From Methanomassiliicoccales archaeon (GTDB taxonomy: Archaea > Thermoplasmatota > Thermoplasmata > Sysuiplasmatales > Sysuiplasmataceae), in assembly GCA_027365715.1 (NCBI GenBank), contig DAHXLZ010000054.1:1-14783 (forward strand): a stretch of DNA of 14,783 nucleotides, read 5' to 3'. Below the pieces are notes generated by a model. The model worked only from the letters and a program-made list of their open reading frames with translations, ran no database searches and had not been told where the DNA came from. A program made the translations under genes and the position numbers. Below, one piece after another: positions 6,695 through 13,623 of the stretch. How positions within the stretch are numbered: position 1 is the first letter of the stretch; every line of letters starts with the position of its first letter.

Positions 6695-7634
6695 AGCCAT
6701 ATCCGCCGGGCCAGTCAATAGCTGAATACGCAGATTTGCACGGGCTGCCGCTTGTGTACTCCACTTTTTCCGATGCCATTTCCAGGACCAGTGAATAAAT
6801 GGTTTCTGCATCCGCCCTGTGGATACATCCGCCGGACGTATGGTCTGAAAGTATTTTCTTTATGGATTCGGCATCACCGGCTGTGCTTTTAAGGCCGATC
6901 TTCCTTCCGTTCATGAGAGCAAACGGGAATTCTGTCACCTCTTCCACCTTGAACGAAGAGCCGTCCCACACGGCGTAAAATGCTCTGGAAGCGTCCGCAA
7001 CAACAAACGACGATCTGTGCATCGGTGTGATGCCTCTGAGTTTATCCACGGCTGTTGAAAGGTCTTTTGACGATTCGGACAGCATTCTCGGAATCATATA
7101 TGCTGCTGTTCCAGCCACAGGTTTTTCATTTTTTTCAAGTATGTCTGCGCATGCGAACACACCAAACACGCCAATGCTTTCAAAAGTGCCGCCGAAATAG
7201 CCACCCATTCTTCCAAGTGACGCATAGGAGTCATTTGGATCGAGGCGCAGCAGGTTCCTGGCCGTCGCGGATGGAGAAGCTGCAAAATTTCGCCCGAGAA
7301 TCAGCGAACCTGATTGTTTTGATATGATGGTCATTGAAGCAGCAGGTGAAGCAAAAGTGTCGGAAGCCTCACACAGTATTGCTTCGAACTCTATTGAGAT
7401 TCCCTCTGCTATGCCCTGCAGCTCATCCTTGAGCACGGGATGCACGTTAAATGTCGAATCGGCGGATTTAAGTGCGTTTTCAAGCAAAGTGCCGTCGGGG
7501 GTCTGTGACAGCCTTTCATGTACAACGGGTGTGAAGGCGTCCGTCATCTTCCTGCCGATGTCGTAGTGATTGCCGCCTGCATTCACCAGCCTGTAATTGT
7601 CCGCCATTTCTGAAGTCGAAGAATCTTCTGTCAT
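6693..7634 (-). CDS. Acyltransferase/peptidase C45-like Ntn-hydrolase homologue, nucleophile apparently missing
   Basis: A 313-residue protein resembling the C45 / acyl-CoA:6-aminopenicillanic acid acyltransferase family of linear amide hydrolases. Family-like pieces: an early GNHYDIGRKM, then DELQGIAEGISIEFEAIL (70-87), LILGRNF (111-117), IPRMLSESSKDLSTAVDKLRG (a helix) and SSFVVADASRAFYAVWD. In active members a Gly-Cys pair about 15 residues before LGRN is cleaved to expose the nucleophilic Cys. Here that place reads SPAASMTIISK (96-106), with Ala where Cys is expected. The nearest cysteine is Cys88. So the protein may be a pseudo-enzyme or use another residue. A TATA-like TTATTTATAC lies at 7667-7675, and GGAG sits upstream of the ATG. 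Family call is moderate; activity is uncertain. Confidence 0.65.
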   Translation of the reverse strand: MTEDSSTSEMADNYRLVNAGGNHYDIGRKMTDAFTPVVHERLSQTPDGTLLENALKSADSTFNVHPVLKDELQGIAEGISIEFEAILCEASDTFASPAASMTIISKQSGSLILGRNFAASPSATARNLLRLDPNDSYASLGRMGGYFGGTFESIGVFGVFACADILEKNEKPVAGTAAYMIPRMLSESSKDLSTAVDKLRGITPMHRSSFVVADASRAFYAVWDGSSFKVEEVTEFPFALMNGRKIGLKSTAGDAESIKKILSDHTSGGCIHRADAETIYSLVLEMASEKVEYTSGSPCKSAYSAIDWPGGYG

Positions 7635-7666
7635 CGGTTGAATCTCCAGCGCATAAATTTTCTACG

Positions 7667-7675
7667 TATAAATAA
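7667..7675 (-). promoter_or_regulatory. TATA-like promoter for the Ntn-hydrolase homologue
   Basis: The minus strand reads TTATTTATACG, centred roughly 36 bases upstream of the ATG at 7634. A second AT-rich stretch (AAATTTATG, 7652-7660) lies closer, about 22 bases upstream. The former gives a leader of about 11 bases beside GGAG (7644-7647). The box separates this gene from the upstream glcDF pair. Confidence 0.45.
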
Positions 7676-7721
7676 GCATGACGAATTTCAGGGAGTATGC
7701 GGCAGCACCGTTGTCATGGGC

Positions 7722-8939
7722 CTATCCGGCGGATGCAGATTCAAGCAGGATTGATGCTATGTCCGTGACATTCCTTCCGGCATTGATATTAATTCTGCAA
7801 ACAGGACAGGCGGTAACAACCGTGTCAGCACCCGTTTCTGCTAGTTGCCCGCCTCTCCTTTCCGACACCGCCTTTGCCGTTTCCGGAAACAGCAGTTCGT
7901 CAGGCCCGCCGCAGCAGTGTGTTCTCCTGCCGTTCTTCGACGGAAGCGAAACACTGCAGGCTCTGCTTAGAAGATCGTCTGGCGCAGGAAACGAAGAGAA
8001 CCTGCGGGAGAGGTGGCAGGGCTCGTGAAACACAATCTTCTTTCCAGTTTGTTTCAGTGCGACGCTGCCTATCAAATCAAGATAGTGCAGAACTTCGAAA
8101 TCAAAGTCCCGGATTACAGACGGAACGACGTTTTTCAACAGATCGTAAGTATGCGGATCGACGGTGATTATCCTGCTCACACCCCTTTTTCTGAAGGATT
8201 CTGAGAGCCGCAAGGCGTATTTTGAAAACGAATCTGTGAAACCGAGATCATTGAGCAGCGTTCCGGGATACATTTCATCTTCATACATGTAGCTGAATTC
8301 GATGCCTGCCAATTTTAAGAGTGCGGCAATATCCCTCAGATGGCCGTCCATCGCCGCCGACACCCTCCTGTCCCTGAAAAGCGCCGCTGCACGGGACAGC
8401 TGGGGAAAACGTGTCACAAGCTCGGCAATCCTGCCTGCCTTTGCAGTCCGGCCCTGAAGCAGTCCAGCCAGGCGGCGGCTGTAAGCCATCAGCTGATACA
8501 TCTGGCCCGTGTAGAGAAGTGTGTCTCCGCGCTCTGGAATATTCAGCCCCTCTGCCCATCTGTACATGGCGGAGCCGGCTGGAAGCAGTGAATTGTAGCG
8601 CATAATCATCTTCTCCATGAGTCTTGCATCTGGCGGCGCAGAACCGGGAGAGAGCAGTTCCCTGGCATAGTGCGATACCCGGCCGGCATTCACTCCGGCA
8701 GGGCAGACTTCAAAACATGCGTAGCAGTCAAGGCAGGAATAAAATGAGTCTGCAAGTGCAGAAATGTCACTGCCCTCCCTGACCCTGTTCAGCAACTCTT
8801 TTGAAAGCAGAACGCGCCCTCTGGCACCACGCGATTCCGAGTAACGCGAGGCGGGCTGAGTCGGGCATACCGATTCACAGAATCCGCAGCTGATGCACTT
8901 TCCTGATTCGTCTGACAGTTTTTCCATTATGCCGCTCAA
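7722..8939 (-). CDS. Iron-sulfur subunit of a glycolate/lactate-type dehydrogenase (GlcF-like)
   Basis: A 405-residue electron-transfer partner of the FAD subunit upstream, expected to pass electrons to a membrane acceptor. Two [4Fe-4S] motifs of the CxxCxxCxxxCP type lie at Cys15/18/21/25 and Cys69/72/75/79. The second CCG domain is intact: HEPCHL (Cys308), HCCGGPDEL (Cys342-343) and ACPVC (378-381). The first CCG domain appears degenerate: near residues 219-233 (YEDEMYPGTLLNDLG) the usual Cys-Cys-Gly is absent. The start is a TTG at 8939 whose first bases overlap the stop of the upstream gene (TTGA). GGAAAGGTG, ending 5 bases before this TTG, is a good Shine-Dalgarno and decides the start over the ATG at 8927. 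The true substrate of the pair (glycolate, D-lactate or another 2-hydroxyacid) is not determined. Confidence 0.9.
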   Translation of the reverse strand: MSGIMEKLSDESGKCISCGFCESVCPTQPASRYSESRGARGRVLLSKELLNRVREGSDISALADSFYSCLDCYACFEVCPAGVNAGRVSHYARELLSPGSAPPDARLMEKMIMRYNSLLPAGSAMYRWAEGLNIPERGDTLLYTGQMYQLMAYSRRLAGLLQGRTAKAGRIAELVTRFPQLSRAAALFRDRRVSAAMDGHLRDIAALLKLAGIEFSYMYEDEMYPGTLLNDLGFTDSFSKYALRLSESFRKRGVSRIITVDPHTYDLLKNVVPSVIRDFDFEVLHYLDLIGSVALKQTGKKIVFHEPCHLSRRFSSFPAPDDLLSRACSVSLPSKNGRRTHCCGGPDELLFPETAKAVSERRGGQLAETGADTVVTACPVCRININAGRNVTDIASILLESASAG

Positions 8940-10327
8940 ATGAACACCTTTCCGGGATTGAGAATGCCCTTCGGATCCATCGCTTTCTTCAACCCCTTCA
9001 TCACGTCCAGCGTCGCCATTGAAGATCTGTATGAATACTCCATTTCCAGCAGTTCTCTCTTCTCCACACCAATGCCATGCTCCGCGGAAACGCTTCCTCC
9101 GTGCCTGAGCGCGAGTCTTGCGATTTCGGTGTGGAATCTGTCTACCCTGTCAGCCTCCTCCCTGTTGTTGAAATCGACGAACATGTTTGCATGTATGTTC
9201 CCGTCACCAATATGGCCGAACAGGGCAACAGACACGTTCATTTCACCGGCAAGAGCATCTATCTCGGCAAGTATTGAGGAGAGTTCAGACGGCGGTACCA
9301 CAACATCGCCGATTAGAACGCGGTCGTTTTCGCTGCGGCGCAGTTTCAGGAGTGAGGAATAGGCACCCTTCCTCGCGATGTAGAGTTTTCTCATTTCTTC
9401 TTCATCGCGTGTGAACAGAACATTCAGCGGGTTAGACATCCTGAGGGTGGAAGAAAGGTCATTCAGATATCTGTCCATTGCCTCCGGCGGGCCGTCTATA
9501 TCCAGCAGGAGCATGTATGCAGCATCGCCGGGCAGTGAAACTTTGCCGCTCTTTACCACCGCATCCATTGTCTTCCTGTCCAGAAATTCCGCCACCGTGG
9601 GCTGAACACTTCCCGCACGCACACTGGCGACAGCTTTTCCCAGTGATGCTATGTCAGAATAATACGCAACAACCCTTCCTGTGGATTCGGGAGAATTGAC
9701 TATCTTCAGATACGCACGTGTAACAATCGCAAGCGTGCCTTCGCTTCCGACAAGCAGGGACGTCAGGTCATATCCAATCCTGGATTTCAGTGTCCTGTTA
9801 CCGCACTGAATGACTGTGCCGTCTGAAAGCACCGCTTCTACTCCCAGCACCCAGTCCTTTGTCGTCCCGTACTTCAGGCACCTCAGTCCCCCGGCGTTTG
9901 TGGAAATGATGCCGCCAACAGTTGCGGCTATCGAACTGCCGGGATCCGGAGGAAACAGATGACCGTCCTTCGAAAGCCGTTCATTCAGATCATCAATTCT
10001 CACACCAGCTTCGGCAAGCACGTATTTGTCAGTCACGCTTACCTCAACTATCCGGTCCATTCTCAGCAGATTGAGAATGATCCCCTTCCCTCTGATGACC
10101 GAAGCACCTGTCAGTGAAGTCCCTCCGCCTCTGGCTACAACGGAAATGCCGTTCTCGCAGCAGTATTTCATGAGCTCTGAAACCTGCGCTGTGTTTTCAG
10201 GCAGTACGACAGCCAGCGGCATATCGCCGCCGAAGTGTGAAGCATCACTCATGTACGGCAGCATTTCCTCCGTTCTGTGAAGGACACAGCCCGGCAGCCT
10301 GTCTGAGAGGTCTCTGGCAACATCCAT
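8936..10327 (-). CDS. FAD-linked 2-hydroxyacid dehydrogenase (GlcD / D-lactate dehydrogenase type)
   Basis: A 463-residue flavoprotein oxidising D-lactate, glycolate or a similar 2-hydroxyacid. The N-terminal FAD-binding PCMH domain shows VARGGGTSLTGAS (about 64-76), FPPDPGSSIAATVGGIISTNAGG (about 125-147) and LLVGSEGTLAIVT. The C-terminal FAD-linked oxidase domain shows FGHIGDGNIHANMF, then SAEHGIGVEKR, and ends DPKGILNPGKVF, all diagnostic. The ATG at 10327 is chosen; an in-frame TTG at 10336 would add three residues and is equally compatible with the TATA-like box at 10356-10363. The stop overlaps the start of the Fe-S subunit gene, so the two subunits are made together. A perfect 12-base palindrome lies between promoter and start, a candidate operator. 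Confidence 0.92.
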   Translation of the reverse strand: MDVARDLSDRLPGCVLHRTEEMLPYMSDASHFGGDMPLAVVLPENTAQVSELMKYCCENGISVVARGGGTSLTGASVIRGKGIILNLLRMDRIVEVSVTDKYVLAEAGVRIDDLNERLSKDGHLFPPDPGSSIAATVGGIISTNAGGLRCLKYGTTKDWVLGVEAVLSDGTVIQCGNRTLKSRIGYDLTSLLVGSEGTLAIVTRAYLKIVNSPESTGRVVAYYSDIASLGKAVASVRAGSVQPTVAEFLDRKTMDAVVKSGKVSLPGDAAYMLLLDIDGPPEAMDRYLNDLSSTLRMSNPLNVLFTRDEEEMRKLYIARKGAYSSLLKLRRSENDRVLIGDVVVPPSELSSILAEIDALAGEMNVSVALFGHIGDGNIHANMFVDFNNREEADRVDRFHTEIARLALRHGGSVSAEHGIGVEKRELLEMEYSYRSSMATLDVMKGLKKAMDPKGILNPGKVFI

Positions 10328-10341
10328 TTGAATCAACGCGG

Positions 10342-10353
10342 GCGGTTAACCGC
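10342..10353. promoter_or_regulatory. Perfect palindrome GCGGTTAACCGC, candidate operator of the glcDF-like operon
   Basis: The 12 bases are their own reverse complement. They lie between the TATA-like box (10356-10363) and the start codon of the FAD subunit, overlapping the expected transcription start region. A repressor bound here would block transcription of the dehydrogenase operon. No regulator gene is adjacent, and no second copy was noticed in the window. Confidence 0.45.
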
Positions 10354-10355
10354 TG

Positions 10356-10363
10356 TATCTAAA
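10356..10363 (-). promoter_or_regulatory. TATA-like promoter for the glcDF-like operon
   Basis: The minus strand reads GATTTAGATACAG, with a core TTTAGATA at 10363-10356. It is about 33 bases upstream of the ATG at 10327 and 24 upstream of the alternative TTG at 10336. It is almost the same word as the box before the BtuF-like gene (TTTAGATAG). Confidence 0.5.
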
Positions 10364-10448
10364 TCAGTGTTTCCCATGGATCGCGCAGAATGGCCGGAAA
10401 ACCGCACAAAGCCGGCAACTTCAGGATTCGGAGCAGGCGGGCGTCGGT

Positions 10449-11303
10449 CTACTCGTGCTGTGACAGGAAGCCGAGATATGATGCTATCACCTTTTTCCTG
10501 ATGTCTGCATGGAGCATCATGTCATGGTCCATTCCTTTCAGGAGGCATAGCTTCTTCGGCCTGCCGGCTGCCGAATAAAGACGCCTGCTGTTTTCAGGAG
10601 AAACAAGGGAATCGGATTCGCCGTGTGCTATGAACACCGGCCTGCCCGCAAGGTGCCTGATATGCCTGATGGGACTGTGTGAAATCAGGGATCTGACACT
10701 CTGAGCTCGAAGTGCATCGGGGCGCCTGCGGTTGAGCTTCTGGTCAAGTTCTATGATTTTTCTGTACTTCTCGTCAGGAGCGAGAATGTCCACCACCGGA
10801 ATGCTTTGCGGCACGCCTGTCCTGAACTCAAGATCCTCGCTCCTGCAAAGCGCGGCCATAAACTTGTTGTACCGCTTCCCGTGCCGCTCCCTCATCCATG
10901 TCTCTCCATCTGATATTCCCGACACAGCACACACCGACGACACTCTGGAATCCATGCTTCCCGCGATCAGCGCGTTTGATGCGCCCATGCTTATGCCAAT
11001 CAGATGAACTCTGCTGAAATGGTAGCCGCACTTCAGCAGGGACACAGCCTCAATAAGCTGCCTCACCTGACTGTCGAAAAACAGCTCATTTCTGAGTCCG
11101 GTTCTGTGGGAAATCCTGAGGATTGAGTAACCCATCTGCTCCAGCTCTGCTGATGTAGCGGACTCCTCAGGATCGTCTGCATTGCCCGCAAGACCGTGGC
11201 ATATTATGAACGCTTCTTTTCCATGTCCTGCGTTAACTGTGCCGGTAATGCGATTGCGCCCGTCGGAGAAATTCACTTTGCGCCTCATTTTAACTGCCGC
11301 CAT
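10449..11303 (-). CDS. Alpha/beta hydrolase
   Basis: A 284-residue serine hydrolase of the alpha/beta fold. The catalytic triad is visible: nucleophile Ser105 in GISMGAS, Asp231 in HGESDSLV and His260 in GMDHDMML. The oxyanion region is IICHGLAGN (33-41). The N-terminal VNFSDGRNRITGTVNAG resembles the first strands of esterase or peptidase-like hydrolases that act on short acyl substrates. A helical cap lies between about residues 135 and 215. There is no signal peptide or membrane segment, so it is cytoplasmic. The ATG at 11303 is preceded by only weak AT-rich elements (CATATACC at 11343-11350 is the best). It is not clearly in an operon. The substrate cannot be told. Confidence 0.9.
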   Translation of the reverse strand: MAAVKMRRKVNFSDGRNRITGTVNAGHGKEAFIICHGLAGNADDPEESATSAELEQMGYSILRISHRTGLRNELFFDSQVRQLIEAVSLLKCGYHFSRVHLIGISMGASNALIAGSMDSRVSSVCAVSGISDGETWMRERHGKRYNKFMAALCRSEDLEFRTGVPQSIPVVDILAPDEKYRKIIELDQKLNRRRPDALRAQSVRSLISHSPIRHIRHLAGRPVFIAHGESDSLVSPENSRRLYSAAGRPKKLCLLKGMDHDMMLHADIRKKVIASYLGFLSQHE

Positions 11304-11411
11304 TCAATTTCACGGATTTTCGCGACCTTTTCAGTCGGACCCGGTATATGGAATGTGGTATAATCTTTCATCTGAACGCAATGTCCATCTGTCTTTTCTG
11401 GCACAAATCAG

Positions 11412-12335
11412 TCAGACTGCAGGCGGAGCTGAAGGCACAGTTTCATCCTTAATTCCAGACAGCTGCATGAGCACGACGGCAGATACAATGAGGATGCCAC
11501 CTCCATACTGCAGTGGCGTAAGAACGATGCCGAGCAGCAGCAGTGATGAAATTGCCGCTGACAGCGGCTCCACTGTTGCAGCGAGCGAGGCGCGTGTTGC
11601 TGACACACTCTCCATACTCCTGACGTACAGGGTGAACGGGATAAGCGTACCAATCATGGACACAAATACAATCAGCAGCATCACTGTAGGGAATAAGGAC
11701 GCTGTAAGTTTTCCGAAATAAGACAGTGAAGGCAGCAGAGAGACTGGTATTGACAGCAATCCTCCGGTTATCAGTGCCCATGTTACAGAATTTGTTGCGC
11801 CAAACCTGCGTATCATCGGGCCGGACAGAACGGTATAGACTGCAGCAGTCAGTGCCGAGAGTACTCCAAGGATGAGGCCGACGGGATTGATGGCTATGCC
11901 CATCCTGGCTTCAGGAAAATTTGTTGAGAGTTCAAATATGCCTGCCAGCGCAAGAGCAATAGTGATGTACAGCGCGGGCCTGAGGTTCACCCTGCCTCTT
12001 ATGACCTCAAAAGCAACCACAATCGGGAACATGAGATACTGGAGCATTGTTGCCACTGGTGCGCTGGAATACATTATTGCGCCGAGGTATGTAAGCTGGA
12101 CGAGAAGAAGACTGACTGAAAAAAGCAGGAAGAGTTTAAGGTTGCCACGCGGAAGGGTGGGCCTGAGGAGGAGGTAGAGCACAGAGCCGGAAAGCAGCAT
12201 CCTCACCATCAGGAGCGTGAGAAACGGCATGCGGTATGTCGTGAAAAGAGCTGAAGCAACAGTCCCGGACAGTCCCCAGAGCATCGCTGCGAAGAGTGCG
12301 TAATATAGCCCAGAAGGTATACCCCGTCCCGCCAT
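11412..12335 (-). CDS. EamA/DMT-type transporter
   Basis: A 307-residue integral membrane protein with about ten hydrophobic helices in two EamA repeats (about residues 8-135 and 150-290). The first repeat opens GLYYALFAAMLWGLSGTVAS, a typical EamA start. The second holds GLILGVLSALTAAVYTVLSG and ends SATRASLAATVEPLSAAISSLLL, the classical EamA second-repeat motif with the conserved VEP. Family members export amino acids, metabolites or drugs by proton exchange; the substrate is unknown. The C-terminus is short and soluble. The ATG at 12335 has a TATA-like TAGTATAG about 31 bases upstream. It is divergent from the unknown gene at 12558 and may share its regulation. Confidence 0.92.
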   Translation of the reverse strand: MAGRGIPSGLYYALFAAMLWGLSGTVASALFTTYRMPFLTLLMVRMLLSGSVLYLLLRPTLPRGNLKLFLLFSVSLLLVQLTYLGAIMYSSAPVATMLQYLMFPIVVAFEVIRGRVNLRPALYITIALALAGIFELSTNFPEARMGIAINPVGLILGVLSALTAAVYTVLSGPMIRRFGATNSVTWALITGGLLSIPVSLLPSLSYFGKLTASLFPTVMLLIVFVSMIGTLIPFTLYVRSMESVSATRASLAATVEPLSAAISSLLLLGIVLTPLQYGGGILIVSAVVLMQLSGIKDETVPSAPPAV

Positions 12336-12362
12336 GATCGGAGTCGGGGAAGGTATGCCCGG

Positions 12363-12370
12363 CTATACTA
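12363..12370 (-). promoter_or_regulatory. TATA-like promoter for the EamA transporter
   Basis: The minus strand reads AAGTAGTATAGCC, centred about 31 bases upstream of the ATG at 12335. The inverted repeat at 12399-12414 lies about 35 bases further upstream. Confidence 0.4.
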
Positions 12371-12398
12371 CTTTGTCGCCGTTAAACCCGTCCTGAAT

Positions 12399-12414
12399 GT
12401 TCCAATTCTGGAAC
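12399..12414. promoter_or_regulatory. Inverted repeat GTTCCA-4-TGGAAC, candidate regulator site
   Basis: Two perfect 6-base arms separated by ATTC. It sits upstream of the transporter promoter in the 222-base divergent spacer. The size and symmetry suit a dimeric helix-turn-helix regulator; no identity is claimed. Confidence 0.4.
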
Positions 12415-12478
12415 TCAACGTGGAATGCACTCAGAATAGAGAAAGGCAGTTTCATCTGTGTCAGTGATCGCAACACGG

Positions 12479-12499
12479 GCAGTTGTTCTGAACAGCTGC
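12479..12499. promoter_or_regulatory. 21-base near-perfect palindrome upstream of the unknown gene
   Basis: Left arm GCAGTTGTTC (12479-12488), a single T, right arm GAACAGCTGC (12490-12499). Nine of ten positions are complementary. It ends about 35 bases before the TATA-like box of the plus-strand gene at 12558 and lies about 110 bases upstream of the transporter promoter. It is the strongest operator candidate in the window. Confidence 0.5.
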
Positions 12500-12534
12500 T
12501 TCAAAATGGGTAAAGTGAGAGGAACTGGAAAAGA

Positions 12535-12542
12535 TTAAAATA
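12535..12542 (+). promoter_or_regulatory. TATA-like box for the unknown gene at 12558
   Basis: AAAAGATTAAAATAAG: BRE-like purines followed by TTAAAATA. The centre is about 20 bases before the ATG at 12558, slightly short for a leaderless start. Either the true box begins a few bases earlier or the transcript starts at the ATG. Confidence 0.4.
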
Positions 12543-12557
12543 AGACATAGCTGAAGA

Positions 12558-13055
12558 ATGTATGTGCGAATCCGCAGGAAGAGGGAACCAGAAACAGTAC
12601 TCAAACTCGGACCTGAGGGCGTCTTCTTCAGCGAGGATGATCCGAACAGGATCGGTTACGATACGGCAATTATGGGCAAGGGACCGAAAATATACATTCA
12701 TCCCATACTGAGCATACCGGAAGAGTGTCCCGGTCTTTACGAGGAAGGTTTTGTCAGGGCGCTTAAATCGGAAATACTGGCAGACCTTGAAGGTAAGCTG
12801 AAGAAGGAAGTTGAGAGTGTCGTTTCTCGAACCGGAAAGGAATTCGCCATCTACATACTCGAGGACACACCGGACGGTGAATATCAGGAAAAGATGGAGA
12901 AGCTGAAAACACAATTCAGGGCACTGAAGGCGGCATTATTGTTTGTTGGCGAAATGCGTTCACAGTATCAGAATGAGCAGAATGGCAACGCTTTAGCCAA
13001 ACAGGATGACCACAGCGGCAATATAGAAAGACGAGATAATGACAAGAGCGATTGA
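12558..13055 (+). CDS. Hypothetical protein, no family recognised
   Basis: A 165-residue soluble protein I do not recognise. It begins with a basic stretch (MYVRIRRKREPE), followed by LKLGPEGVFFSEDDPNRIGYD and a strand-like GPKIYIHPIL. A long, charged and probably helical region follows (about 62-135: YEEGFVRALKSEILADLEGKLKKEVESVV, then YQEKMEKLKTQFRALKAALL) with coiled-coil character. The last 30 residues are hydrophilic, rich in Asn, Gln, Asp and Arg, and probably disordered. Those last 63 coding bases lie over the end of the convergent membrane-protein gene. There is no signal peptide or membrane helix. A TATA-like box and a 21-base palindrome lie upstream. That it is a real gene is likely from its promoter and codon pattern. 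Confidence 0.7.
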   Translation: MYVRIRRKREPETVLKLGPEGVFFSEDDPNRIGYDTAIMGKGPKIYIHPILSIPEECPGLYEEGFVRALKSEILADLEGKLKKEVESVVSRTGKEFAIYILEDTPDGEYQEKMEKLKTQFRALKAALLFVGEMRSQYQNEQNGNALAKQDDHSGNIERRDNDKSD

Positions 13056-13529
13056 GGGCAGATACAGCCTCATGAAACGAATTTTTCTTCTATCGGACAT
13101 TCTTACCGAGACAGCCTGGTAAATGAATGTGGCCGCAAGCGCATACATCAGGTATTGCCTGACCGGCAGGTAAAAACCGTGTGCCCTGAGATAGACGGCG
13201 ACTGCAAGAACCGCAACTGCGGCACCGGTCTCCACGGCAAACGCATAATGCCTTGTGCCCGGACTCAGCGACAGGTGTGCGTTGACAGTGTAAAGCGCGA
13301 AGTTGAGAGAGAGCACAATTATGGTGAATGTGCCGTACTCCCAGAGAGAGGAAAAGAACGGCGCGAAGCCCACACCAAAGAAGAGGAAATGAACGGTGAA
13401 GAGAACAGACGTGAATGTGTTGATCGCCAGGGCGTGATATGCGAGTTCCGGGTATTCCGTCATTGGAGGCAGCCCTCTCCTCCTTATGAACGCCTTCAAT
13501 GCCACAGGGACTGATTTACTCAGAACCAT
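12993..13529 (-). CDS. Five-helix integral membrane protein, unknown function
   Basis: A 178-residue membrane protein not assigned to a family. Hydrophobic segments lie at about 35-57, 65-85, 95-114, 124-141 and 155-177, with basic loops (FIRRRG before the first and MSDRRKIRFMR before the last). The frame is open from a TTG at 13586, but that stretch contains a TATA-like GATTTAAGTA (13565-13572). Transcription would then begin near 13543, just before the ATG at 13529, which is preferred. The gene ends inside the convergent plus-strand gene, giving a 63-base tail-to-tail overlap. It lies 94 bases downstream of the surface-protein stop and has its own promoter. Confidence 0.75.
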   Translation of the reverse strand: MVLSKSVPVALKAFIRRRGLPPMTEYPELAYHALAINTFTSVLFTVHFLFFGVGFAPFFSSLWEYGTFTIIVLSLNFALYTVNAHLSLSPGTRHYAFAVETGAAVAVLAVAVYLRAHGFYLPVRQYLMYALAATFIYQAVSVRMSDRRKIRFMRLYLPSIALVIISSFYIAAVVILFG

Positions 13530-13564
13530 GGCAGGAATGGCTGAAACAGTCCATGGAAAGAGAT

Positions 13565-13572
13565 TACTTAAA
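13565..13572 (-). promoter_or_regulatory. TATA-like promoter for the five-helix membrane protein
   Basis: The minus strand reads GTAGATTTAAGTAATC, with the core TTTAAGTA centred about 39 bases upstream of the ATG at 13529, leaving a leader of roughly 13 bases. It decides against the longer reading frame starting at 13586, which it overlaps. Confidence 0.5.
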
Positions 13573-13623
13573 TCTACAGCCAACAAAGTCGTTCATGCTC
13601 CGCCTGTGCTCCGTCTGCAGAGC

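Noticed and set aside
8940..9362. 140-residue plus-strand frame opposite the FAD subunit
   Set aside because: The minus strand carries the diagnostic GDGNIH and SAEHGIG motifs; the plus frame has no family features.
11409..11419. Small imperfect palindrome CAGTC-A-GACTG at the transporter stop codon
   Set aside because: It is short and overlaps coding sequence; such repeats are expected by chance.
11182..11721. 179-residue plus-strand frame spanning two minus-strand genes
   Set aside because: It runs over the ends of the hydrolase and transporter genes and the spacer between them, without a recognisable domain.
12501..12914. 137-residue minus-strand frame, aromatic-rich
   Set aside because: It covers the promoter and the plus-strand gene at 12558. 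Its composition (many Phe, Cys and Tyr) is typical of a complement shadow.
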